Made by a program: the position numbers and the translations under genes. The notes under the pieces are model-generated. The model made no database searches and was not told the DNA's origin. It saw only the letters and a list, made by a program, of their open reading frames with translations. A DNA stretch of 64,000 nucleotides, taken from positions 186,001 to 250,000 of the forward strand of contig CAZAMB010000003.1 of NCBI GenBank assembly GCA_964486335.1. The letters run 5' to 3'. Of this stretch, positions 53,763 to 62,785 are shown piece by piece. The DNA is from CAZAMB01 sp964486335. Lineage in GTDB: Bacteria; Planctomycetota; Phycisphaerae; UBA1845. Numbering within the stretch: the stretch's first letter is position 1; each line of letters starts with the position of its first letter.

Positions 53763-55538
53763 GTGGTGTTCTGCTCCCTCGGAATCGTCATCGCCCGCGC
53801 CGGCAGCAAGGGTCTTCCCGACAAGTGCGTCCGCGATCTGTGCGGGCGCGCGGTGATCGAATACACCTTCGATCACGCCCGCGACTCTCGAAGGCTGACC
53901 GACATCGTTTTTTCCACCGACTCCGTTCCGGCCAAAGCCTTCGCCGTCCGGCGAGGAATCGCTGTCATCGACCGCCCGGCCGAACTCGCCACCGATGAAG
54001 CCACGGTCGACGCCGTCGCCCGGCACGCCGTCGAGCGGTGGGAGTCGCAGCATCAGCGAACAGTTGACGCCGTCGCACTGCTCTACGGCAACATTCCGAT
54101 TCGTCCCCAAGGGCTCATCGATCGGGCCATTGAACATTTGCAGCGCTTACAGGCCGATTCCGTCCGCAGCGTCGCCCCGGTCACCAAGCAGCATCCCGAC
54201 TGGATCCACCGCCTCGATGGCGACCGCATGACCCAGTTTCGACCCAATGGCATCCACCGGAGGCAGGACCTCGAACCTCTCTATTACCACGACGGCGCGG
54301 TCGCGGTCGTCACGCGAAAGGCCTTGTTCGGTGCCCTCGCTACGCCTGACAATCGACAGTCATTCCTCGGTGCCGATCGTCGTGCCATCGTTTGTTGTTC
54401 CGAGGACGCGGTGGACATCGATGGTCCGATCGACCTTTGCCTAGCCGAAGCCATCCTGCGCTTTCGATCGAGTCCCGATGGGGCGCAGCCGAGTACGGTA
54501 GCGTTTGGCGGTCGCAAAATCGGCCCAGGCGATCCCGTATTCATCGTTGCCGAGGCAGGAGTCAATCACAACGGGGACGTGCAAACAGCGTATAAGTTAG
54601 TGAACGCTGCTGCCGATGCCGGCGCAGATGCCGTCAAGTTCCAGATGTTCAGCGCGGCCAATCTTGCCTCCAGCGCCGCGACGACCGCCGAATATCAGCG
54701 AAGCGCAACCCACGAATCGGCGCAACGCGAAATGCTCGCCCCACTCGAATTATCCTTGAATGAGTTTCGCAGCATCAAAACACACTGCGACGAACGCGGA
54801 GTTTTGTTTCTCGTTACGCCGTTCGGAATCAACGAAGTTAGGGGCGTCGCCGCGCTCGGCGTATCCGCGATCAAGATCGCGTCCACCGACCTGACCAACA
54901 TGCCGCTCCTCGAAGCAGCGATCGCAACCGGGCTTCCGCTCATTGTCTCCTCCGGTGCGGCCGAAGAATCCGAAATCGAATCCACGGTCCGATCCATCAA
55001 TGCAAAGGGCGCTGGAACGCGCCTCGTACTGCTTCATTGCGTCAGTTGCTACCCCGCGCCGCTCGACTCACTCAATCTCCGTGCCATCAAAACGATGGCG
55101 CAGCGATTCTCGCTGCCGGTCGGCTTCAGCGATCACTCCACCTCGACCATCGCCGGCGCGGTCGCCGTCGCCGCGGGAGCCTGCGTTCTCGAAAAACACC
55201 TGACACTGGACAAGACTTCCCCGGGGCCGGATCATGCAATGTCTCTTTCTCCAAACGAATTCAAAGCCTATGTTGCCGCCGCCCGCGAAGCGGCATTGTC
55301 ACTCGGCAGTGGTACGCTCGGCATGACCGACCGAGAGTGCGACGTTCGCCGCGCGGCCCGCCGAAGCATCGTGGCCGCAGCACCTATCCCGAAGGGGCAA
55401 CAAATCGCTCCGGCCATGCTGAACCTCAAACGACCAGGTACGGGATTACCCTTCGCCGATTGGGAGCGCCTTGTCGGCAGAACGGCGAGCGTCGATATCG
55501 CCGTCGATACGCTTTTGTCCTGGGACATGGTGCAATGA
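53763..55538 (+). CDS. neuA/neuB: fused CMP-nonulosonate cytidylyltransferase (NeuA-like) and NeuB-like synthase
   Basis: About 591 residues from GTG 53763 (GTG 53766 is equally possible; the frame is open upstream from 53541). Residues about 5-235 are a NeuA-type CTP-dependent activase: GIVIARAGSKGLPDKCVRDL (Cys where relatives have Asn), STDS, and DIDGPIDLCLAEAIL. Residues about 245-525 are a NeuB-type condensing enzyme joining phosphoenolpyruvate to a hexosamine: FIVAEAGVNHNGDVQTAYKL, AVKFQMF, IKIASTDLTNMPLLE, LLHCVSCYPAP, and VGFSDHSTSTIAGAVAVAAG. A SAF (antifreeze-like) domain closes the protein. The next gene, a NeuC-like epimerase, overlaps by four bases. Product could be sialic, legionaminic or another nonulosonic acid; the sequence alone does not settle which. 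Confidence 0.9.
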   Translation: MVFCSLGIVIARAGSKGLPDKCVRDLCGRAVIEYTFDHARDSRRLTDIVFSTDSVPAKAFAVRRGIAVIDRPAELATDEATVDAVARHAVERWESQHQRTVDAVALLYGNIPIRPQGLIDRAIEHLQRLQADSVRSVAPVTKQHPDWIHRLDGDRMTQFRPNGIHRRQDLEPLYYHDGAVAVVTRKALFGALATPDNRQSFLGADRRAIVCCSEDAVDIDGPIDLCLAEAILRFRSSPDGAQPSTVAFGGRKIGPGDPVFIVAEAGVNHNGDVQTAYKLVNAAADAGADAVKFQMFSAANLASSAATTAEYQRSATHESAQREMLAPLELSLNEFRSIKTHCDERGVLFLVTPFGINEVRGVAALGVSAIKIASTDLTNMPLLEAAIATGLPLIVSSGAAEESEIESTVRSINAKGAGTRLVLLHCVSCYPAPLDSLNLRAIKTMAQRFSLPVGFSDHSTSTIAGAVAVAAGACVLEKHLTLDKTSPGPDHAMSLSPNEFKAYVAAAREAALSLGSGTLGMTDRECDVRRAARRSIVAAAPIPKGQQIAPAMLNLKRPGTGLPFADWERLVGRTASVDIAVDTLLSWDMVQ

Positions 55539-56809
55539 AGCAGAACCTCGCCGCGTCCGGAACATTCGGCGTGAATACCAGCCCCCGATCCAACGGCATC
55601 CGTCGCGTTGCCGTGGTTACTGGCACACGCGCCGAGTACGGCCTGCTTCGCTCCACCATGCAGGCCATTACCGAACAGAACCGACTGCAATTGCAGATCG
55701 TCGCCACCGGCACGCATTTGCTCGAGAAGTTCGGCCACACCATCAACGAAATCACGGCCGACGGCTGGACGGTTGACGCCGCCATTCCCATGCAGCATGG
55801 CGACGACAGCCCGCTTGACCAAGCCGAAGGTCTCTCGCGCGGCGTCGCTGGAATCGCCGCTTTTCTACAAACGAATGGCTCTGACGCCGTCGTCGTCCTC
55901 GGCGATCGAATTGAAGCAATGGCCGGTGCGCTCGCCGGACTCACCACGGGTCGACTTGTCGCGCACATCCACGGCGGCGACCTCGCGCCGGGCGACTTTG
56001 ACGATTCCATTCGTAATGCGATCACTCAGCTCGCACAGCTTCACTTCCCCGCCACCAAGCATTCAGCCCGGCGAATCATCCGCATGGGCGCCTCGCCCGA
56101 CCGCGTCCATGTCGTCGGCGCGCCTGGCCTCGATCGATTGGTTGAGCTGATTCATGCACCCAATGACGCCCAAGGCACCCGACCAAACAAAGTGTTAAGA
56201 CGGCAGGCACTTATTGTTCATCATCCCTGTGGGCGTGCGCCCGATCACGAAAAAAAAGTCATGCGTGGAATTCTTCGCGCTACCGAGAAAGTTGGTTTGA
56301 ACGCACTGTGCGTGTATCCGAACAGCGATCGAGGCCACAGCGGAATCGTTGAGGCCATCGAAGAACATCGAGCACTCACCGATTCCATTCGGTTTGATGT
56401 TGTCCGCTCCCTGTCGCACGACGACTTTCTGCGAGCGCTCATCCATGCGGATGTCTTGATCGGCAATTCATCTGCAGGAATCATCGAGGCCGCCACAGCA
56501 GGAACGGCTGTCGTCAATATCGGCCCACGGCAAACCGGAAGGGAGCAATCCGGACCGGCTATCGTCCATAGCCGCGAATCATATGATGCCGTCAAGAGTG
56601 CGATCTCCGCAGCGCTCCGCAAGCGAACAAAACCCGGATTGCGTACTGTCTACGGTGACGGATATGCGGGTCAGCGAATTGCGAATCGCCTTGCGGAATA
56701 CCCGTATACGACGCGCCCCAAACCCGTGGTGCTATACGACGCAGGCAAAGAAAAGTTGGATCCCTATAAAAGGCGTGCGGCACCCCGAAAAGTAGTTGGC
56801 GCGGTCTAA
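55535..56809 (+). CDS. neuC: hydrolysing UDP-N-acetylglucosamine 2-epimerase, NeuC-like
   Basis: It converts a UDP-N-acetylhexosamine to the free 2-epimer (for example ManNAc) for NeuB. 424 residues. Motifs: VAVVTGTRAEYGLLR near residue 25, VVVLGDRIEAMAGALA, HIHGGDLAPGDFDDSIRNA, MGASPDRVHVVGAPGLD, GNSSAGIIEAA and VVNIGPRQTGREQ. Together with the preceding fusion this completes UDP-sugar to CMP-nonulosonate in two genes, with ATGA overlap. The C-terminus has a Lys/Arg-rich extension. No transferase using the CMP-sugar lies next to it. Confidence 0.93.
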   Translation: MKQNLAASGTFGVNTSPRSNGIRRVAVVTGTRAEYGLLRSTMQAITEQNRLQLQIVATGTHLLEKFGHTINEITADGWTVDAAIPMQHGDDSPLDQAEGLSRGVAGIAAFLQTNGSDAVVVLGDRIEAMAGALAGLTTGRLVAHIHGGDLAPGDFDDSIRNAITQLAQLHFPATKHSARRIIRMGASPDRVHVVGAPGLDRLVELIHAPNDAQGTRPNKVLRRQALIVHHPCGRAPDHEKKVMRGILRATEKVGLNALCVYPNSDRGHSGIVEAIEEHRALTDSIRFDVVRSLSHDDFLRALIHADVLIGNSSAGIIEAATAGTAVVNIGPRQTGREQSGPAIVHSRESYDAVKSAISAALRKRTKPGLRTVYGDGYAGQRIANRLAEYPYTTRPKPVVLYDAGKEKLDPYKRRAAPRKVVGAV

Positions 56810-57140
56810 GGGTGCCGCAGCGAGTGGAAGCTCTTTAATTATCCGAAGGAGCGATAGGCTGCGCAAACTTTCGATCGTCCGCGCATCCATCTCATACTAT
56901 ATCGTCCAAAACTCGCGAATCAACAGGAACTCGCAAACTTTCTTTAACGACCTGTTGGTTCGGATAAAGCGAACCCGAACCAACGCTGTGGCGTCGCCCA
57001 AACCCATACCTCACCGCACTCTTTAGAGGGCAGAACCCATCTTAACACCAAGAACCATTCCATGCAAGGCCTCGGCGCAAAAAAAAGCCGTAACCTTCAA
57101 AAAAATCGGTTGTTATGGAAAACTCGGCGATGGAATCAGT
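56810..57140. other. intergenic region between neuC and PEP-CTERM gene
   Basis: 331 bases between convergent genes, AT-richer than its flanks. It holds a perfect hairpin (56956-56986) and two A runs near 57079 and 57096; read on the minus strand the latter are T runs downstream of the PEP-CTERM gene and could serve as a weak terminator. No gene is seen. Confidence 0.5.
56956..56986. repeat. 10-bp perfect inverted repeat
   Basis: GTTGGTTCGG (56956-56965) and CCGAACCAAC (56977-56986) with an 11-nt loop, 147 bases after neuC. No T-tract follows on either strand, so it is not a classic terminator. Confidence 0.45.
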
Positions 57141-58028
57141 TTACCGATAATGGCTGCGAACGCGCCCCATAATGGCAGGAATGCCAAGCAACAGCAGTAT
57201 TAGGACAGGAGGTTCGGGCACCACGACTCCGACCGGGCGCCCCGCCGCCGCCCCGTCGGCTTGGGCAGCCGCCCGACCCAGACCAAACGCGCCATGGTTC
57301 CCAATCTCATCCGACCGCCAACTGGGCCCGATTGCATCCGTTCCCGAAACGCTCAATGCCTTCAAGAGAGCCTCTTGTTGAGCCGGGTCGGCGTCAATCA
57401 GAGCCGAGACCGTCGATAGCGACCCAAGCGGATTTGGTTGCCCATTGCGCTCAAAAAGCGGCGATAGGGCCATCGCAAGTGCGTCAGTAAAAAGGTTTCC
57501 CTTGATGGTAATGGGCCCGAAATCGGAATCAAACTCGTTTTGATCGTTGACCAATTGTCCGTTTCGCTCTACGGACTGCCGCGACGAATAATCGACGGTC
57601 AGCTCGTAAAACCCAAAGCCGTTCAGCGAGAAATCTGCATCAATCAGCAGATTCCCCGAAATCGTCGTTTCCTGCCCCCCAACGTCATAATTGTATACGT
57701 AATTGAGAGGAATCGCGGTCGACCGTCCATCAACACCTGTGGTCACCGAAATATCGAATTGCGACAGTCGGCGACCTCCCGTGGACACTTCGATTGATAG
57801 AGGTCCTTGAAGCGACAGTTCAGCAGCGCCGAAATCAAACTGCTGACCGCCAAACGTATTGGTGATCAGCATCTCAGCCCCTCCGCTCAACGGGTTTTGG
57901 TTGCCCCGAATATCAAAACCGGCAAAATCCAGCCCAATTCCGACATTTCGAAACACGTCTGCCTTAGCATTCGCCGCGAAAAACAGCATCATGGCGACAA
58001 AGGGGATTCTCTTTCCAATGTTCACCAT
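57141..58028 (-). CDS. PEP-CTERM sorted surface protein
   Basis: A 295-residue exported protein of unknown function. Signal peptide about 1-23 (PFVAMMLFFAANAKAD), then a beta-rich region (about 25-200) with repeated Gly/Asn/Phe. The C-terminus is a PEP-CTERM signal: VVPEPPVLILLLLGIPAIMG followed by basic RVRSHYR. Such proteins are cut and handled by an exosortase (not in this window) and typically belong to extracellular polymer or surface layers. Monocistronic by position; convergent with neuC. Confidence 0.85.
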   Translation of the reverse strand: MVNIGKRIPFVAMMLFFAANAKADVFRNVGIGLDFAGFDIRGNQNPLSGGAEMLITNTFGGQQFDFGAAELSLQGPLSIEVSTGGRRLSQFDISVTTGVDGRSTAIPLNYVYNYDVGGQETTISGNLLIDADFSLNGFGFYELTVDYSSRQSVERNGQLVNDQNEFDSDFGPITIKGNLFTDALAMALSPLFERNGQPNPLGSLSTVSALIDADPAQQEALLKALSVSGTDAIGPSWRSDEIGNHGAFGLGRAAAQADGAAAGRPVGVVVPEPPVLILLLLGIPAIMGRVRSHYR

Positions 58029-58229
58029 TCAACCCCGATTCGGCTGACGGCACCGCTTGGCGGTCCCTGAATCCCCCGTTACTGACTTATCCCTGCGCAT
58101 GCACTTGCGCGACGAACAAGTGTACGTCGCATTTGGCTTGGGCCGCAAGTCGCGGTACCCATCCGAAGATATCGGCTAGATCACCCGAACAACCTAGGGC
58201 CTGTCGATCCCGTTATCGGACAATCAACA

Positions 58230-59222
58230 CTACGGTTTTTCAATCCACACCGTATGCGCCGGGTAATCCAGCGTAACGCGGAGCTCTCGCAACGCATTGG
58301 GACCGAGCGCTCCGTCGATCGGCTGATCGGTCCATTCTGAAAACGTCTCTCGAAAATTCGCATCCGGACGTTGCGTAAACCAAACCGGTCCGACCTTCAC
58401 GTCTCCAATCTCGACTACAGGAACTTCGATCATCGGCTCCCCGGACCGTTCCTCAGCATCAGGAATGTACCTCCAATCGGGATGAGCCTTCCGCCATTCT
58501 TCCATCCGGCTATTGGATACCAAGCTGGTCCCCCGAATCGCCGGCCCACCGCCAAGTTCCTTGAGCGCCTTGGCGGATATCGCCACGGACGAGCCCGTGG
58601 CCAACAGCACAGAAAAAGTGTCGCCGGCAACCGAAATATCGATTCTCGGATAGCTGATCGACGGCCCCCGCGATGCAGGCTTGGGCAGCCCCATGTCGAT
58701 CCTTTTGACCTTTGACGAAAGCGAGAGTTTGCCGGGATGATAGAGAAGCTGCTTTTTGGCGTAATCAAACGTCCAAGTCTGTCCGGCAAACCAGGTTTCT
58801 CCCAACATGCCGTCAATGTCGGGCGTGATCCAGGTCAGATTCATTCGAACCGGAGCCGGGGCGACGGGAATAAACTTGGGGGCACTAAGCGGCGCGGGTA
58901 TGCCCTTCCCCTCGGCAAATGCAGGAAAGTCAGTCGCCAGTCCCTTGTAATCGTCCTCGCTGACGCCCTTCACGGTCATCTTGAGGCGATCGGCGGCATC
59001 GCTGAAAAAGTAAAGCCCGCCACCGGTATCGGCCAGCGCGCGAAGTTCCGAGCCATTGGCCAGCGTCGGTACAACAAAAAAGCGATCGTCGACAAACGCC
59101 GTGGGAAGGACGACCGCGTCCGACGGATCCTCGGCCCACGCAACGACGTCGCAGTGAATGACCACTGAAACAACGAGAACGCCGAGCCGACATCGGCGCA
59201 TGACTGACCCCCTACGCATCAT
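58230..59222 (-). CDS. two-lobed retropepsin/pepsin-like protein with one Asp changed
   Basis: A 330-residue secreted protein: signal peptide about 1-30 ending AWA, then two similar lobes. Lobe 1 has ALADTGGGLYFF (catalytic-type D65) and DGMLGETWF near 138; lobe 2 has LLATGSSVAISA, where the Asp of DTG is Ala (A208), and DGALGPNAL near 303. In monomeric pepsin-like proteases each lobe supplies one Asp; here only one remains, so activity as a monomer is doubtful unless it dimerises through lobe 1 as retropepsins do. GTGGAG lies six bases before ATG 59222; ATGs at 59219 and 59201 also occur. Confidence 0.7.
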   Translation of the reverse strand: MMRRGSVMRRCRLGVLVVSVVIHCDVVAWAEDPSDAVVLPTAFVDDRFFVVPTLANGSELRALADTGGGLYFFSDAADRLKMTVKGVSEDDYKGLATDFPAFAEGKGIPAPLSAPKFIPVAPAPVRMNLTWITPDIDGMLGETWFAGQTWTFDYAKKQLLYHPGKLSLSSKVKRIDMGLPKPASRGPSISYPRIDISVAGDTFSVLLATGSSVAISAKALKELGGGPAIRGTSLVSNSRMEEWRKAHPDWRYIPDAEERSGEPMIEVPVVEIGDVKVGPVWFTQRPDANFRETFSEWTDQPIDGALGPNALRELRVTLDYPAHTVWIEKP

Positions 59223-59675
59223 TTTATTCTCCACTATAGCTGACTCCCCGAACGCGCCCTTGCGCCACGGCCCTCGCCGAGTTCGCCGCGCCCAAATGCC
59301 GCTCCGCCGGAGGAGAGCGACGCTTCGATTACACACCCTACTCCGCGGAAACCATCGCGGCCAGCACGGAATGAAAAAACAGCGGGAGGTTACAAAACGC
59401 AGACAATGCAGGCCAACAACATTCCGCTGCAATGCCTCGCGGCCGTCCCGCCCCAATTGCAAAGCACGTCAAGGTCGTCCGAAGGTCCGAATGGCGATCG
59501 GTTAGTTACGTCGAAGATCAGAACCGTTCCATTGGCCTTGCGGCGCCAGGCTGCGGTCCGTGGACGCTTCGAGATGAAGGTTCCGTCTCCCCATCGTCAC
59601 TCCAATGAATAAGCCGCCCTGCAGCGCACGATTCGCTTGCGGGGCGGCCGGAAGAAACATCCACATGTCCGAACC
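59223..59675. other. intergenic region
   Basis: 453 bases between two genes on the minus strand. It holds the hairpin at 59613-59648 and the upstream region of the aspartyl-protease-like gene (TATAGT about 14 bases before its ATG, no clear -35). No gene is recognised. Confidence 0.45.
59613..59648 (-). terminator. hairpin after the Kazal-like gene
   Basis: GCCGCCCTGCA (59613-59623) pairs with TGCGGGGCGGC (59638-59648): 11 bp with one G-U and a 14-nt loop, 28 bases past the stop on the minus strand. It is followed there by TTATTCATT, a moderate T-rich stretch. Confidence 0.4.
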
Positions 59676-60089
59676 TCAAGTCCCTGAGCCGCCGCAGCCC
59701 GTCGCGCACGCGCGATAGGCATAGCAGGCGTTCGGATACGTGATGCCGTTGCTGCAAGTCACCGGATCATACACGTCCGGGCACTCAATCGGACGCGGGC
59801 ACTTGGACCGGAACGCTGACTGAATCGACTCGCTGTCTCCGTAAGGAACACAGCCCGTCGCGCACTGCTGATACGCATAGCAATCGTTGCTGTACACCAC
59901 GCCGTCGGAGCAGATCACGGGAATCCAAACATCCGGGCATAGAATCGCTCGCGGGCATCCGCTGCCGCCGCCACCCCCTCCGCCGCCGCCCCCGCCTTTC
60001 TTAGCCACAGCGCTCGTCGAAAACGAAATCGCCGCGAGCACCGCGACAAACGTCGTCACCTTCAATGCGGAAATCAATGTACCTTTCAT
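59676..60089 (-). CDS. secreted protein with poly-Gly linker and two Kazal-like domains
   Basis: A 137-residue exported protein. Signal peptide about 1-29 (FVAVLAAISFSTSAVA); then a run of eleven Gly (about 32-43). Two Cys-rich repeats follow, of Kazal-type layout: CPDVWIPVICSDGVVYSNDC and CPDVYDPVTCSNGITYPNAC, each continued by C-xxx-ATGC. The pattern C-P-x-V-x-x-P-V-x-C-x-x-G-x-x-Y-x-N-x-C matches Kazal-type protease inhibitors, though such small Cys modules also occur in adhesion proteins. AGGAGG upstream of ATG 60089 fixes the start. It may inhibit secreted proteases or predators' enzymes; this is inferred. Confidence 0.8.
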   Translation of the reverse strand: MKGTLISALKVTTFVAVLAAISFSTSAVAKKGGGGGGGGGGGSGCPRAILCPDVWIPVICSDGVVYSNDCYAYQQCATGCVPYGDSESIQSAFRSKCPRPIECPDVYDPVTCSNGITYPNACYAYRACATGCGGSGT

Positions 60090-60402
60090 CACGGGTCCTC
60101 CTGAAGTATCTAAATCGCCATCACGCTCAACCGCGAGCACGGCCGAACGCGCGATGAACTCGTTGTATCCGCGAACAGCATACTAGGTCCACAACCGATT
60201 TCAATCGCCGCGCTGGCTGGCCTCCAGCGAGAATTCGATTAGGATTTCTTCGGTGCTTGTGCGCGAACTCACCAAGATTCGCCGTCGCTCTATGGCGTCG
60301 TTCATTGAAGTGAACCTCGCCGACCATTGCGCCAAATTGCGCAATGCTCGTCGCGGGACCGAAAGATCGCGCGGCAACTTTTTTCGATTGGAGCCTAAAT
60401 CG
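60090..60402. other. divergent intergenic region
   Basis: About 313 bases between divergent starts. Apart from the ribosome-binding sites at either edge (AGGAGG for the Kazal-like gene, GGAG for the lipoprotein), no convincing element is seen. Confidence 0.4.
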
Positions 60403-60921
60403 ATGCGTTTTTCAAAACGAATGCGCGGATTCGTTTCAAGCTTTGGATTGCTCGCCGCCACAATGAGTTTCGTTCCCGGTTGCGGCCTTTTTCTCAGTAA
60501 CGCTCTAATGCCTGGAACCTATGCTGGAGACCTGGCCTGTGTCATTCGCGTGACTGACGCCTCCGGCGCGGAGGCCGAAGAGGAGTTTACCTCGTCGCCC
60601 ACGGTGACCGTCGGCGAGGACGGCGGCATCACTGTTGATGGCGTGCGGCTCGCGGTCGGCGCGTCGGTGACCCGCGCCATTCCCAACGCCGATCTGGCAT
60701 TCGAAGTCACCCGAATTCGTGACGGATTCCGCCGCGTGGTCGTGCGCTTTGCTCCGCGCCCGACGCTTCCGGGCATCACCGTGGAAGGTGAATTGAGGGA
60801 AATCTATCGCCGCGATGCCGACGCCATCCAGGTCACGGCCGGAGCACTTCTCAACGTCGGCGATATCGACGGCGTGACTCCGTTCGACATCCGCTGCAAC
60901 GGCCGGCTTTCTCGACAATGA
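60403..60921 (+). CDS. unknown lipoprotein
   Basis: A 172-residue protein with a lipoprotein signal peptide: MRFSKRMRGFVSSFGLLAAT then lipobox VPGC near residue 26. The mature part starts GLFLSNALMPGTYAGDL and is beta-rich, with ITVDGVRLAVGASVTRAIPN and FRRVVVRFAPRP; no family is recognised. GGAG at 60390-60393 lies nine bases before ATG 60403; the frame is open upstream to 60253 but without support. The gene is convergent with glyS. Confidence 0.7.
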   Translation: MRFSKRMRGFVSSFGLLAATMSFVPGCGLFLSNALMPGTYAGDLACVIRVTDASGAEAEEEFTSSPTVTVGEDGGITVDGVRLAVGASVTRAIPNADLAFEVTRIRDGFRRVVVRFAPRPTLPGITVEGELREIYRRDADAIQVTAGALLNVGDIDGVTPFDIRCNGRLSRQ

Positions 60922-61093
60922 TCTCGTATCAGGTGAAATGGGTCGATGGCCGTGCCGCACGGAGAACTCGACCTTGCAAACAACCTTCCATGCGGCTTCG
61001 AAAACGCTTCTCCGACGATGATTATCCGTCGCACCGAACGGCCGCCCTTGCCCACGCCAGTTCAGGCGCGACGCTTTCACTGACTTCACCCGC

Positions 61094-62725
61094 CTACAGC
61101 CGCAACTGTTCCCGCAGGTAGTCCAGGCATCGCGACTTGTCGATGCGAATCTGCGATGCGTCATCACGGTTGCGGACCGTGACGGTGCCGTCTTCCTTGG
61201 TCTGCCCGTCGATCGTGAAGCAGTACGGCGTGCCCGCTTCGTCCATGCGGGCGTAACGCTTGCCGATCGACTGCTTGGCGTCGTACTGAGCCGGGAAGTG
61301 CTTCTTGATCTCACGGAAGATCGGCTCGGCAATCTCCGGGAGACCATCCTTGGCCACCAGCGGAAACACGGCAGCCTTGATCGGCGCGAGCCTCGGGTGA
61401 AACTTCATGAACTCCGGTGATGCCCGCGATTCGTCGAACGAATACGCTTCGCAAATGACCGCCAATGTAAAGCGATCCGCCCCGGCCGACGGCTCGATGA
61501 CGTGCGGAACGAACCGTTCTTTGGTCTCGTCGTCGATCACCTCGAAAGCGTTCTCGTTGTTGCGGGCGTGCTTGCCGTGGGCCTTGAGGTCGAAGTCCCC
61601 GCGATGGGCCACGCCCTCCAGCTCCTGCGGCTCGTCGGAAAACGGAAAGAGATATTCGATGTCCGTCGTGCCGACGCTGTAGTGGGCCAGTTCCTCTTTG
61701 CCCTGCTCGCGTGGCCGGAGATTGCCGCTCTTGATGCCCAGCTGCGTATACCAACCCTTGCGCAAATCGCGCCAGAACTCGTACCACATCCGCGATTCCT
61801 TTGGATTGCAGAAAAACTCGATCTCCATCTGCTCGAACTCGCGGGAGCGGAAAGTGAAGTTTCGCGGGTTGATCTCGTTGCGAAAGGCCTTGCCGACCTG
61901 CGCGATGCCGAACGGAATCTTCACCCGCGAAGTATCGAAAACGTTCTTAAAATTCGTGAAAATACCCTGCGCTGTCTCTGGGCGAAGGTAAGCTTTAGAC
62001 GATGCATCCTGCAAGGCGCCCACGAATGTCTCGAACATCAAATTGAATGCCCGAGGATCGGTTAGTGAACCGATTGCGCCGCATCGTGGACAATTTGAAC
62101 CAGCGCGCGCATATCCAATTATGCCTTGACGAGAGTAATAGTACTTCCCATCTGCCTCGACAAATGGCTCAGCATGCCCCGGCGCGTCCTCACGCGCAAT
62201 CATGTGGAACGTAACATGTTTTGCCTTAAGCGCTCGCTTGACAAACGGTTTGTGGTCCTCGATTTGCTGCCCAAGCTCTCCCACGTACGACGCGGCAACG
62301 GTCGTTTGCTCAACAGGTGTTAACAAATCATGCACGTGACGGATCGCCTGAGGGAGTTGCACAAACGGCACTAGCGCCACACCAACCAAAATATCTTCTC
62401 TAAACCGTGCCTTACACTCCTTGCAATCCACCATTGGATCGCTAAATCCGCCAACATGCCCTGAGGCAACCCAAACGTTTGGATTCATGATGATTGAACA
62501 ATCGATTCCAACCATTTGATATACGCGACCGTTTGGACCAAAAGGTGGATTACGGACCATGTCTTCCCACCAGACGTCTTTGATGTTTTTCTTGAGTTCG
62601 CAGCCCAACGGACCGTAGTCCCAAAAGCCCCCGATGCCGCCGTAGATTTCGCTACTGCCGAATATGAAGCCTCGCCGACGGCACAGGGCCACGATGCTTT
62701 CCATGACTGGCGTTTTATTTTGCAT
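61094..62725 (-). CDS. glyS: glycyl-tRNA synthetase, alpha2 type, apparently chimeric
   Basis: It charges tRNA-Gly; cytoplasmic. 543 residues with class II features: N-terminal FIFGSSEIYGGIGGFWDYGP, a CxxC pair (DCKECKAR near residue 100) and a second CPRC pair (near 213), RPETAQGIFTNFKN, motif 2 FRNEINPRNFTFRSREFEQM, motif 3 GADRFTLAVICEAY near 430, and an anticodon-binding domain at the end. Residues up to about 268 are encoded by AT-richer DNA with different codon use than the rest; the change falls near 61900-61950. A second copy of the first 75 codons lies at 63127-63384, suggesting recombination with a foreign glyS. Start ATG 62725 has only a weak ribosome-binding site. Confidence 0.93.
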   Translation of the reverse strand: MQNKTPVMESIVALCRRRGFIFGSSEIYGGIGGFWDYGPLGCELKKNIKDVWWEDMVRNPPFGPNGRVYQMVGIDCSIIMNPNVWVASGHVGGFSDPMVDCKECKARFREDILVGVALVPFVQLPQAIRHVHDLLTPVEQTTVAASYVGELGQQIEDHKPFVKRALKAKHVTFHMIAREDAPGHAEPFVEADGKYYYSRQGIIGYARAGSNCPRCGAIGSLTDPRAFNLMFETFVGALQDASSKAYLRPETAQGIFTNFKNVFDTSRVKIPFGIAQVGKAFRNEINPRNFTFRSREFEQMEIEFFCNPKESRMWYEFWRDLRKGWYTQLGIKSGNLRPREQGKEELAHYSVGTTDIEYLFPFSDEPQELEGVAHRGDFDLKAHGKHARNNENAFEVIDDETKERFVPHVIEPSAGADRFTLAVICEAYSFDESRASPEFMKFHPRLAPIKAAVFPLVAKDGLPEIAEPIFREIKKHFPAQYDAKQSIGKRYARMDEAGTPYCFTIDGQTKEDGTVTVRNRDDASQIRIDKSRCLDYLREQLRL

Positions 62726-62785
62726 GTTTCACTTTTTCCATATTGTCTTTGAAATCTCAAATCCTGAAGCTTCTTGCGTCAAACC

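Noticed and set aside
56956..56986. Terminator of neuC
   Set aside because: Perfect stem but 147 bases from the stop codon and no T-tract on either strand.
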